Below the pieces are notes generated by a model. The model saw only the letters and a program-made list of their open reading frames with translations, did no database searches and was not told the DNA's origin. A stretch of DNA of 64,000 nt, taken from assembly GCA_009792885.1 (NCBI GenBank), contig WMCF01000024.1, positions 11,219,995 to 11,283,994 on the forward strand. Direction: 5' to 3'. Positions 49,001-60,359 of the stretch are shown here, piece by piece. Position 1 is the stretch's first letter, and each line of letters begins with the position of its first letter. The translations under genes were made by a program, and so were the position numbers. The DNA comes from Eremophila alpestris peregrina. Its lineage: Eukaryota; Chordata; Aves; Passeriformes; Alaudidae.

Positions 49001-52000
49001 GTCTGACCTGTTTGTTCAGCTGAAGAGCAACCAGTGCTCTATCCAATGAGGTATTAGAGCTTTATTTCAAAGGGACAATTTATCAAAAATGATGGGCTCT
49101 GTAATCCATCCTGTTTTCAGCATTCTGACATTGCAGTGCCTTCCCCTGGTTCCCACTGCTTGTTTGTCAGTCATGTGGGATTTTGGCTCTGGTCCTTGCA
49201 GGCATCAGCCCTTCTGCTGCTATTTAGCTTCTTCATGATTTCCTTACGCTGCCCACCAAGATTCCTGCGTTTTTTTTTTGGAGGGGGGGAAGCTCATAAA
49301 GTCAACAGAGAACATACTGGAACTAGAAAGAAAGACCCATCTACCTTTTTGTTTGCAGCAAATTCCTCCCAGCAGGTCTTGTTAACTTGAGCTTCTTGTC
49401 ACTGCTCCGTGGCTGCTCCTCACTCACAGCCTGTGAGCTGCCATCCCCCAGCAGAGCCAGAGCACACATCTCCAGCTATGACTTTATGGGGGTGTTTAGC
49501 CTTTCAGATTTGAAGCTCTGTGGCATCACTTGGCTCAGCTCTTCCTCCCTATGAAGGCTTCCAGCTCTAATTAGGAATATCCACCCTCCTGCTTGAGACT
49601 GCAGAGCAGAATGGGAAAATGAGGGAAGAAAACAAAGGGCACGGCAAACTAATATCCTTGCTTCTTTCCCCCTCTTTACTGGAATCCATTAAATTTTCAG
49701 TGTTTTCAGAGACTTCACCATCTTTTGGTGCTCTCATGCTCTCATGCAGGTTCTAGGCCTCTCTGTGCTTTTACTGCCCTTCAGAAAATTGAATTCCTGG
49801 AAGGAATTTTTGATAGCATTAAAAGCACCCACAGAGGGAATGAGTTTGCACATCTGTTCTCTACCTTACATACACTGAAAGGCAGACAGTTTTTCTCTTT
49901 GAAAAGCTACTATTTCAGATGAATTTCACACTAAACTCTGCATCTCCTAGAGTGAATATTAGTACAAATAGCTGAAGTATTTTGTGCAGGCATTCCATCC
50001 ACGCTACATTGTGTTCCCAGAGCCTCTGCTGTGCCTTGGGGAGGAGCAGAGGTGCAGCTACTGTGCAATCCAGGTACCTTCACAACACACAGAAACTTAA
50101 TTTAGGCCTGTTCAGCTCTGCAGCCATTCATAGGGAAGATGTGCCATTCCTGTAATACACTGCAGAAATACCAGCATTGTTCACCTGTGACAAAGGGGTT
50201 TTGAGGAATTGAGGATGGATTCTGGATGTGAAGAAGAAGATGGGCATGAGAATGAAATAGAAGGGAAACTTTTCTTCAATTCTTCTGCTCATTTACACGT
50301 TAAAAACAGGGATTTCTCAATGCAAATTACTGTAATAACCTTACAGAGAATTGTATAAAGCTTACAAGTGATACTGTGTGGGTTAAATTGTGTATCTCAC
50401 TAAGGTGTATCTGAACACTCTGAGACTCCTCTGAGTTTTTTTTTTTTTTTTTTGACTTGGATTTCATATAATAGTCTCAGCCTTCAGGATTTGCCATTTG
50501 TGGCTGTTTAGATTGATCCAGATGGATCCTTCCAAATGGTACCAAATTTTACCTGCTGGACGTGGAGAGGTATTTTGCTGTTGGTATATAAATCTCTCAG
50601 CTAAAAATGCATTAAGTGCTGTAAGGAGAGGTGAGCAAATACTCAGGAGATGGTCATATTCAGAGTCTGTCTGCAAAAAAGAGTGGCGGAAAAAGAAACT
50701 CTGTGGTAAAAAGGACAAATATTTCAGATTTCTATGAGACTGTTTATTGCCTGAAAGTTCTGTAGAGGTGTTCTTGTGGATTCAGGAAATTATTTATAAA
50801 CCAGAACTGTGTTTTCTCCCTGGGAAACTCAATATGGCAAAAACATTCAGCAGAACAGAGAAATTGAAGGAGTGCTAACTAATTAGCTAATTTTTTTTTA
50901 ATTTTAAAATTCTGTCCTTTTTATTTCTTGGAATTTTGGACGCAAATAATTTTCATATAGTTTCACTTCCTTGTTTTGATATAGGCTAATTCACCCTTGA
51001 GGTATTCACTCACATTTACTTTATGTAGGATGATAACAGAAAATGTATCACAAAATGATGTAGGCAGGGCCTTCAAGTAAATGAGAGTTTGAGTCAGATT
51101 TAGAAGAATTAGAAATTAGATCTTCATATCTGCAATGTAAACACATTCCTGGAAAGTGGAGAATTCCCCTGCTTTGGAAGTCTTTGAGCACACAGCTGAA
51201 TATGGCCCTGTCTCGGCCTAATTCCATTTTAGACCCATATCCTTGGGGATGCATCAGAGCTAGGACAAATTTTGTTCATCCCAGTCCCAGCAGATTCCCT
51301 CTGAGCACGCCAAAAGTACGCAGAACCTACAGATGAAAAGCCAGGACTAAAATCTGAAAGTAACAAAAGTGAATAAATAAAAATAAAGCCTACTGCCAAA
51401 CATAAATAAAATAATAGATAAAAATAAGTAAAAATAGACTTCAAAAACGTGTCAGATAATACTCTGGTGTTATGCAGTTATCTGGGGATCTAACACATTT
51501 TGACAGAGTGTATCAGTCTGTGTACTCAAAGCCAAACATTTTATTAAAACAAAATATATCAGTTTTTAAAACAAGCTTTGTGTTCTGTTCCCCAAAGAAC
51601 CCTTTGAGAAAGATGTTGTTTGAGCAAGAATTTCTCTGCAAGTTGATGAATGATTTGAGCTAATAAAGTGAAAATACAATTTTCAACAGGTTGGGCTTAG
51701 TTTGATCACCAGTGCACTCCAGTGCACCTCTTTTACAATGATGCATCTATCATCATGTGTCAAATAAATCCATATTTGTGCATTATCAAATGCTGTGTGC
51801 TGGGTTTGATGAAGTATTGGAGTAGTATTCCTGTCTTTATATATAATTTCATTCTCTGAAAATCACAGAAAAAAACCTCTCAAAATGACTGTTACAGAGC
51901 CAGGCTTTCTGAACAGCCCCCAGGATTTGTTTTCATGGAGGAGAACAGATCAGTTCCCAAGCAGGGGAATATTCCACATTGCCAGGCATTGACAAAGCAA

Positions 52001-52035
52001 GTTGCTGTTTGTGTGTTTATCTGAGCAAGTAAAGC
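46035..52035. other. Non-coding DNA, no gene seen
   Basis: Unique-looking sequence with a short ATACATATATATATATGC block near 46618-46635 and T18 at 50436-50453. Frames up to 92 codons are unconvincing. No RNA gene or further mobile element could be supported. Confidence 0.65.
50436..50453. repeat. Poly-T run (T18)
   Basis: Simple homopolymer flanked by unique sequence. Confidence 0.9.
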
Positions 52036-52038
52036 AAA

Positions 52039-52195
52039 TCATGGAATTGTTTGGGTTGGAAGGACCTGAAAGAGACTTTGTTTTTCTGTAGGATAATTCA
52101 CCCTGGAGAGATTCATCTCATCCTGCTGTGGGCAGGGACACCTTCCACTGGAATAGAGCCTCATGCAGCCTGGAGCTCATCCAGGGATGAGTTAT
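52039..52195 (-). mobile_element. CR1 LINE fragment, 3' end, interrupted
   Basis: The left edge TCATGGAATTGTTTGGGTTG, then GAAGGACCTGAAAGAGAC, matches the reverse complement of a CR1 3' end. CR1 wording resumes at about 52124 with CTGCTGTGGGCAGGGACACC and TTCCACTGGAATAGAG, and then AGCTCATCCAGGGATGAG. Between the two blocks about 40-45 bp do not fit the family, suggesting a local replacement or insertion. The right edge fades after 52195. Confidence 0.78.
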
Positions 52196-52199
52196 CAGT

Positions 52200-55100
52200 G
52201 CAGTGCCTTTGCTTTTGACCCTGGTGTGAATATCTCTAGAAAAGACACCATGGAAACCTAAATATTCCTCATTGCCCTTTGTGTTTCTTGTTGCTGAGGT
52301 CTCCGTGAATCTGTGCATGCTGATTCTCTGGTCTTTGCTGATTCTAAGCTCAAAAAATATCACAACTCCTGAAGCTTTCTTCAGCATCCCTTCCAAAAGA
52401 GCCCATGGCAGAGAGCAGCTTTGGAGAGCCTGTGCCAGCTGGAGAGCCTAGCCACCTTGTGCAGTTGGACACCAAGCTGTGCAGGAGATTCTCACACAGG
52501 ACACAGTGACTAGAGGTTGTGAAATAATAAGAAAAAGGCATTTGGACCAAATCTGCTACTGAAACTACTCGAAGAATGGCCTGAAGCAGTCTGAGCTGGT
52601 GCTGGAGATGAAAGGCACCACATACCTGAGCAATAGGCAGCTCTCAGGTGGGAAATATCAGCCAAGAAAGTCAGAGAAACATCCTGAGTCCTTTCAGACT
52701 TTTTGTTGCTGCCATTGGTGCTGTGCAGTGAAAACACAATTTTGGAATAGAATAATCTTTAGGCAGTTGTAGTGATGAATCTGTTCAGAAGTCTCTGCTC
52801 TGCTGCAAAGCAGCAGTGACTGATTGCAGGTGGACTTGGCTGGGACTTTGCCTCATAAATACTAAACTGCATTCTTTAGGGAAATAAACCAGTAGTGCAG
52901 GACTGGCTGTGTCCGTGAGGTTCAAATCAGAATCTTCTCTAAATAAACTATTCCACCTATAAACATGGAAAACAAAGTTTTGCAAGCAAGAGATTCATAG
53001 ATACACACCTGAAACACTGCTTTCATGTTTGACCTCTAGAACTTCCTTCCCCTTTTATTTTGGGGTCTGTGTGATTATCTCTCCAGACCATGTTTGATAT
53101 AACACCGTAGTCCACAGCAACTGCTGCAGATGCATTTCCCCATGTTAATTTTACTGTATAAAATAAACTCTGGCAATGTGGTGACTAGTTAATTGAACTA
53201 TATAACCCTTTCTGGAATTTGTGACTCCAAGCCACTGAACAATATAATTCATCTCAGTTTTTATTAAAGTCCTGATGAAATGGTAAGGCTGTAGTGGTGT
53301 ATTAGAATGCAGAGAGTATGGTGTGTTACCCAGAAAGCCACCTCTCCAGTGGGCCTTTAATAAAAGAAATGTTTTCTGATAGTGCACTGCTTATTTTTAG
53401 CTTGTTCCTGTTTCAACTCAGAAATATTGCATCTAGAACAATTCAGAAAACTGTAAAATGTGTTTGAGGAGGAGGAGATGGAGGAGAAGGGAAAAGGTCA
53501 CAAAGAGATTTAAATGTTAAAGTAAAAATTTAGAAATCAACATGATTGTTGCATAGCACGACATTGTGATCAGTAGAGTACAGTGGAAATACTGAATTTA
53601 GAAAGAATAAACTGCCTAACAGCATGCTCCCAAACCATTTGTTATTTCCTAATTAAAGCTTGTGAAAGGGCAGTTTATACATGACTATAATAAGCTCAGT
53701 GTGGGAGATGTCAGAGCGTAAATCAGACTCTCTACAGCACTGGAGCTTTAAACATCTCTAATGACAAGTGCTGGTAGGTAGATGATACAAAAAGACTGTT
53801 TTGACAACATGATTGATTGAGATCTTGAAATATATAAGCAAACAAAAAGTGTGAATTCAGCAGGAAACTAAACCTACCTGCTGTACCACATATAAAGTGT
53901 AAAGGGAGTGAGGGGAAGCTTGTGGCAAAGAAAGTTTAAAGCCTTACTTGAAAAGAAAAAGTCATACTTAAGCAAACAAGCCTGTGCTACTCAAGTCAGG
54001 ATTTATCTTAACAGTCTCAAAGTTGTATTAAAGAGTTCACCCTGCCCCCTGAGGCACCAGAGTGTACCTCTGACTCAGTGTGAGGGCAGAACTTGTCCTG
54101 TGCTCACTGCACCTCTTCTAACACTCCCTGCACATCCTCAGGTGTCTCTGTCCTCTGTTATCTATGCCAAATCTCCTACACTGGGGAATCTGAGAAGCAA
54201 ACATTTCACCTCTTTTGGGAGAACAGAGCCATTTGTAGGAGATCCCTGAAGTTACTGGTATTGCTTATTCACGTTAGAATTTTGTACCATTAATGTTCAC
54301 AGGTAGGACTTTCAGATGCATTCCTTTCTGGCCAGCCTGTGATTTCCAGCTGATTAAAATGGGAGCACAAATAGGTCAATGTTAAATGCTTTTCCATGTA
54401 CTCCCTTCTGTGGAGACATGGCCAAGTACATTCTGTGTCAAGATGTTTAGTCCAGCACGTGGATCCAAAATGTCACTGGGGACAGAGGGGCAGGGGCAGG
54501 ACAATTTAGATTACTTCCAGTTTCATTTTGACCTTTGAAAGATTTGAGAAGCAGGCCCAGCAGGGTGATTGGACTCTCTGCACTCATCTCTCTCAGCACA
54601 TTAGCAAAATACCCGTGTAATTAGCAGGGAGCCTCTGTCCGTGGGGGTTGTGTGTGGGATTCTGTCAAGGTCGCTGTGCTCCCCTGTCTTCTGTTTGCTC
54701 CTTCAGGATCTGGTTTGTCTGCATCCCACTGATGTGTTCGGTGATCTTAGCAAAACCTTGTCTTCCTGCCTTTGCTGGGTTGCAGTAGTTTGTGATGTCC
54801 AGGACAGATCATTGGGTGCCAGGAGAAATGTGCCTCTCACTACACCAGAGCATGGCATGACAGTCCAGGAATTAACAGAAGCCTTTTCTGCAGAACAAAA
54901 TCACAATTTGGCAGTTGGATGCAAGACTTTCATCACCCCTGTCTGTCACATCAACTACAAATCACTGGTAAAGTTCTTGTCAGGCACTTCATGTGTGATC
55001 TTGGGCTTTTTATTCTTTATCTTCCTAAAGCCTCAACCACATCTTCTTTTCTGCTAACCTAGAACTGAATTTCAAAGATAGCAAGGGACACCCAATGGAT

Positions 55101-57370
55101 TTGGTCTTATGTAGGATGTCTTCAAACCTAGAAGCTTCAAGTTTGTCGGAACTCGAAATGGGTTAAGTGCTGAAAACATTTTTGTGAACTAGATCTCACT
55201 TGAATCTTCTCTAGATTCTCCTCAACTATTCCTGAATTCAAACCTGTGTGTTTTAAGCTTGGGAAAATGCTGTCCACTGTGGCTGCTAGAAAGCAGAAAT
55301 ATTCAGGCACAGAGGAGAAGCTCGCAGTACCTAACTTTCCCAAGGGTTTAGTTGTCAACCTGCTTCTATTTCCCAGTGCTGATATTTTATTTGCATTTAC
55401 AAAAGGATAGAAGAATAGAAGCTATGCAAATCTAGGTTTATTTAAAGGCTATGACAGAAATACCAAATTGATGACATCTTATCAGCATTTCCATTGCCAC
55501 ATTATCTGATCATTCCCTTCCTGCTGCCATCACACAGTACAGAATCAAGGAGTCATTCACTGAAACAAAGGTGAGCAATTTTATGTTAGAAAATTGCTTG
55601 TTTAGGCAATAGTAAAAATCGGGAATTAGCTGAAACAAATGGTCATGAAGGTAAACACTGTTGGTATTTCAGAAAGGAGGGTTTGTTTACAACCGTGTCC
55701 AGCCTAGAATAACTACAGGAATAAAATACTGCAGGAGATCAGGGATCAAGGTGGAATTTGGAATCATCCATGAGCAGTAGAGCACTAACTGTCTCTGGCT
55801 GTGTATGATAGATGTTTGGTGAGTTTGGTTTTGCCTCTTTCAGATCCCTGTATCCATAAAAATCAGTGACTGGGTGCTACCTGTGGCACCTGCTCACATG
55901 CTGGCTCCTGCAGCCCAAGAGTTTGAGGGGCTTTGAGGCTGAAGCAGGAGGAGGGGGAAGAACAGGGGAAATTAACTTTGTTTTTCCTTGTAGCTGTTTT
56001 TCTGTCTTGTTTGACTACTGCAGACCCATACATCAGTGGCACAAATGTGGCCCTCAAATCACCTGAACAATGAGCTCTGAACAATGTTCAGCTAGGTCAG
56101 CAGCTACAGGATGAAATCTCCAGGTTACTGAGAGTCTCAGAGGTGTTTGTCGGAGGAGGTAACAGGATGGAGAAGAGTTTTGTATCAGCCACTGAAGTTC
56201 CACTTCCAACAGCTGAATGACCTTATTTGATTTTTATTTCCTTTTCTCTCTTCCTCCCGCATGAATCCCTTGCACCCCCAGCCCCAATATTGCAGTAGCT
56301 CTGGGAAAGGCAGCCTGGTCAAACAATCAGCAGAAGCTCCAGAGACTGAGAGGTACAAAAGGGGCATTGAACTGTCTGGGTTCTTTGGAAGGGACTGTCT
56401 TAGTTCCAGATTAAAACCTGCCAAATGCTCCCCACTGCTTTACACGCTGGCTGGAGCAGCTTTCTACACACCTTTGGCTATCTTTGTTTTGGATCTGTAG
56501 CTGAATCCCTTCAGCTGTTGAGTTTAGTAAAAAGAGAGAAGTTGCTGAAGAGTTGGTAACTCCATTTAACCTTCTGTGAGATAATGGCTGTGGGGTGTCC
56601 CAAAGCACCTAGATTGTCCTTCAGATACTGATAATGTTAGGAAAATAGGATTTTCATTAACTGCAGCTGCTGATTTTTCTTTTCAAGAGGGAAGCCTTTT
56701 TCGTGCTGTGTCATTGTGATTATTAAAGGTTTGACTGTCCTGCACAGTGTATGGCAATAATGTCTCAGTGGAGAAAGAGCCTGCTTTTCTGCTGTGATAT
56801 CACTGTGTTCATCCAAGAATTTTTTTTTTCTTTCTACCTCCTGTTCTTTTGCCATTGCTTGCCAGTATTCATAAATATGAGCTATCAGCTGCACCTCTCC
56901 AAGTTTCCCTGGCAGAATGTGCCTTTCTTTTCCAAAGGTCTCTATTTAATATGAACTGCTCTCCAATCATTTCTAGCACCTGTTCTCTGGTTACATGGTG
57001 CATCAACAGCAATTTTAGAATTCTTCAGCAGCGTGACAGCTTGAAATTGTCATTTCTTTATGAACACTAGATGCAGTGAAATCATGTTAGTGCAGTTGTC
57101 ATTTTCCTTTGTACTCAAACATTAGATAGGTTTTTGCTAGTTTAGATGGGTGGTGAACAGTTTTCCAGGAAATGAGAAGGGGTCTTTAGCCCAGGGTGTT
57201 TTTCAATGGTTATCCATAGCAAGGAGAATGCTTTTTGAAGTGGTAGATATGGACACTTCAGCTTAGGACACAGATGATGCTGCCACATGAAGGACTTTTT
57301 GAAGCACTTAACTTCATTATAATAAGTAGAATAACATTATCTTTACTAGCACGGCTTGAAAACAAATAAC
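52200..57370. other. Non-coding DNA, no gene seen
   Basis: Unique-looking sequence. Frames up to 138 codons (54641-55057, plus) were read and match no family that I know. No splice architecture, RNA gene or further transposon could be supported. Confidence 0.65.
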
Positions 57371-57375
57371 ATTGA

Positions 57376-57430
57376 GTTTGTTTTTTTGGGGTTTTTTTTT
57401 TTTTTTGGTTGGTTGGTTTTTTTTTTTTTG
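57376..57430. repeat. T-rich repeat with GG(TT) interruptions
   Basis: Blocks of T7, T15 and T14 are separated by GGGG and GGTTGGTTGG. The G-pairs inside poly-T are regular enough to suggest expansion of a short TTGG unit within a T-run. Confidence 0.9.
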
Positions 57431-57434
57431 TTTA

Positions 57435-58175
57435 ATATATATTGCACTAAGGAGAGAGACAGATTTTAGCTCAAAATTGTAATGAAGTTATAAAATATGT
57501 GATATTCAGCACAGGTAGCATTCAAATAATTTTATTGTTTTAACATTCACATTAGGAGTAGGCTGTAGTCAGATGTGTCTGTATCCTCATGTGTGGTTCC
57601 AGGGTGAGTATGTGCCAGCATCTCCGTGGGTTAGATGGCTCAAAGCTGCAGGAATTGATTTTATATCCAAATGTTCAGTGGCTTTGTTTGATTTTAGCTG
57701 TTTGTATCAGTAGTTGAGAGAGTTCCCCAAACTGTCAATCCATAATCATATAAGAACTGCAGAATTTTAATTTAGATTGACTACTGGGCAGGTCCTATCA
57801 CTATGAGCAGTTACTTTATGTATGAATTAATACCCCTCTCAGTGTTAAGGTTGTCTCTAGCATAGCCAAATAGAACCCAGAAAATATCCTAAGAAACCGT
57901 TTTTTCAGTTTCTTAAGCAGACAGATCAGCTCCTAATTGGTAAACCCTCATGGTTTGTAGGGGGACTTGTGCTAGGATGGTAATGAGAGAGACAAAATTC
58001 CTGATGTTTACAGTGAAATTACTCTGCCTCTGGCCCTTTGCTGACTCCTCTGACATGCATGACAGACAGTCAATACTCATACTCAGAAAAATCCTAAATA
58101 ACCATCTCTTCTCCTGGCCTGTCATGCAGCTTCTTGAACTATCACTTTGAAATCATGGTTGCTATTTTGTCACTA
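57435..58175. other. Non-coding DNA, nothing recognised
   Basis: AT-rich sequence with no supported gene, RNA or element. Confidence 0.65.
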
Positions 58176-58179
58176 TCTG

Positions 58180-58640
58180 AATACTGCCATCTTTATAGCT
58201 GATCCTATCATCCACTTCCTCTGCCTTTATCTCCACAGTGTTGATCCAGTCACTCTTTACTGTCTGTCTTGTAAATATGTTAACATTGACATTTAGAATG
58301 GCTTGTTTTCCTTTGCTCTGTTTTATTCTTATCTCACCCTGGAATCTCCATATTAATTATGCTCCTCCTATCTCAGTCTCCTTTGCTATCCCTGCAGATG
58401 TGCAGGCATTGTCTTACCTCCAGTTCAGTCCTTTTGTTCCTGCTCCTTCCACAGATTCCTAGGTGCCGTTCATCACTGGAAATTGTCTTCTCATTCTTAC
58501 AACCTTTTGTTGTGCTATTTCACTTGATCTATTCATCCCTCTTCCTAATATGACCTTTATTTCCTTATCTTGGCTGTCTCTGAGATAATTAGTTCATATC
58601 TGGAACGATCTTTCTTTCTTGTCTACTGAGTAACTTCTCT
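58180..58640. other. Pyrimidine-skewed tract, origin unknown
   Basis: The plus strand is strongly C+T rich over about 450 bp (17 purines counted in 58501-58560) without simple periodicity. It resembles the tract at 45.5-46.0 kb in character, though no shared long word was found by eye. A degraded purine-rich element on the minus strand is one explanation. Confidence 0.45.
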
Positions 58641-58644
58641 GTTT

Positions 58645-59200
58645 TCATTAAGTTCTGCCAGAAATCCTGCCTAGAAAATCAGGTCCAAAGAAATCAGTAA
58701 AGACACTCAAATTGACTTCAGGATTTTACAGCAAGTCTTAAGCAGTCTTTTACCTTTCCCTGATCAATAGCCCAAATAGTGTCACTTAAACTGTTCTCCA
58801 TTATCAAAGAGCCCCTTTTGCTTTTTTTCTGTTTGCAGTAAACTAAAAGGTCTTGGAGGAAGGTTTCTGTTTCAGTCTATTCATGTATAATAAAAATGCA
58901 GTGGTAAATAAATTTTATTTCATCATGGAAATGGTCTTTGAACACTGAGGAAGAAATTATTTAATTTGGTTGTTTTAACATTTGAATGGACACAAACTGG
59001 AGAGCATGAGAAACAGAAGGAAAATATACATGATTGAACATTAATATTTTACTGTAAAAGAATTAAATATCCTAAGGAAATAATGAAAACTTCTTCCAGA
59101 TGATAGTTAAAGTTTGATGAAATAATAATAAAAATTTAATCTTCCAGTTGAATGAAAACACTCCATATGTTGTTAAATGTGCCTAAGTTTGAATTCAATT
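58645..59200. other. AT-rich non-coding DNA
   Basis: Nothing recognised apart from A/T-rich words such as AATAATAATAAAAA near 59120. No gene. Confidence 0.65.
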
Positions 59201-59204
59201 TTGT

Positions 59205-59265
59205 TGGTTTTTTTATCTCAGCAAACTGCTCTACGTAGAGATCAGTTTGCTACAGATAAAGACCA
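59205..59265. other. Long imperfect hairpin (palindromic element)
   Basis: Both sides pair in order. The outer part is TGGT (59205-59208) with ACCA (59262-59265). Next is TTTATCT (59212-59218) with AGATAAA (59254-59260). Next is AGCAAACTG (59220-59228) with CAGTTTGCT (59243-59251). The inner part is CTCTAC with GTAGAG (59229-59240). Between them lie only a C opposite AC, a bulged AT and a few T residues, so about 26 bp pair over 61 nt. This goes well beyond the isolated 8-9 bp inverted repeats expected by chance. It could be a small RNA precursor, a cruciform site or the remains of a palindromic DNA transposon; no known family or microRNA was recognised. Confidence 0.8.
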
Positions 59266-59269
59266 GGCC

Positions 59270-60120
59270 ATCCCTTGTTTGTGTGGTCATCTGTAACTTT
59301 TATCACACTGTTTTTCTTTTGGGTCCTCCTGCTGTCCAAATCCTTGAGGGCAAGTCAGAAGTAAATGGCTGAACAGAGTAAATTCATGTGTGAGAGGCAC
59401 TTGCTTGTTCACAGAACATATTGTATTTAAATACTTAGAGATTAAATACTGATTCTTTTTGAAAAGTAAACCAGTGCATTCAGGACCATTGCAACCATGG
59501 AACAGACACCTTATGGATCTTGGAGCATTGTTTTATATCTTATTTGTATTTTTCCATCTGCCAGAGCAGCTGTGACAGTAGAGCTGAGTGTCATTCTTGC
59601 ACTTTGTGTTCTGCATCTGCTCCATAGCAGTTTATCTCTAAACCTTTTGTTCTGTGCCATTCCTCACTCTGTCTGTTCTGCACACTCTTGATCTTTCTTC
59701 TGTTTATCATTCCTTGCTTTCTGGTACATATTATCATGTACAGTACCCTTGCAAGTTCCTTCTTCACAAATGCTGAGACTGTTAAAACTGTCTTCTTGAA
59801 ATCCTTTATATCAGATTCACTTCATGCCCTACACCTTTTATTAAAACTTACCTTTTATTTCTGTTTTCTTAAAGCTGTCATTATTCCTTCTAACAAGCAC
59901 ATTTTTATAGCTAGTACAATTTCACTTCATCTGGCACCCAGGTCATTCCCTCTGTGTCCACCATCATCAAATCTGTCCGTGAGTAGTCACAGCAAATGAA
60001 TAATAAATGTTCCTTCAGAAAATATTTCTCATCTGCCTACCCTTTTGTTTTGCATAAACTGGCAATTTACCCCGAAATATCCTTTCATTTTATGGGCAAG
60101 ACCTACAGATTGCTGTAACA
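59270..60120. other. Non-coding DNA with a pyrimidine-skewed part
   Basis: The interval 59500-59960 is C+T rich on the plus strand, though less extreme than at 58.2-58.6 kb. A plus frame of 103 codons (59688-59999) simply follows this composition. No gene was supported. Confidence 0.5.
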
Positions 60121-60125
60121 TTCCT

Positions 60126-60165
60126 GCAAATCTCTGATTTGCACGAACCTATGCTGGGTTCGTGC
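60126..60165. other. Two back-to-back inverted repeats
   Basis: GCAAATC and GATTTGC (60126-60132, 60136-60142) form a 7-bp stem with a 3-nt loop. GCACGAACC and GGTTCGTGC (60141-60149, 60157-60165) form a 9-bp stem with a 7-nt loop. The two share the GC at 60141-60142, so they would compete or stack. Each alone is near chance expectation; the adjacency is the odd part. Confidence 0.6.
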
Positions 60166-60282
60166 CATAAGTCCTGTGTTCCAGCCTGATGTGATTCTCC
60201 CTGTGCCATTCACAGGTTTGTTTTCCCAGTGTGTCTCCTAAGGGATAAAAAAAGGAGCCTTTTTGTCGCTGTCCCTTACCAT

Positions 60283-60354
60283 CCTGGGATATGTTCCCAG
60301 CCTGGGGTATGTTCCCTTCCTGGGTCATGTTCCCTACGTGGGAAATGTTCCCAA
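60283..60354. repeat. 18-bp minisatellite, four copies
   Basis: Four contiguous 18-bp units begin at 60283, 60301, 60319 and 60337, with the pattern CCTGGG then two or three variable bases, then ATGTTCCC. The unit length is a multiple of three, so the minus strand encodes a six-residue periodicity (a glycine-asparagine pair in each unit) in an 87-codon frame at 60149-60412. That frame is an accident of the repeat. Confidence 0.95.
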
Positions 60355-60359
60355 CCACC

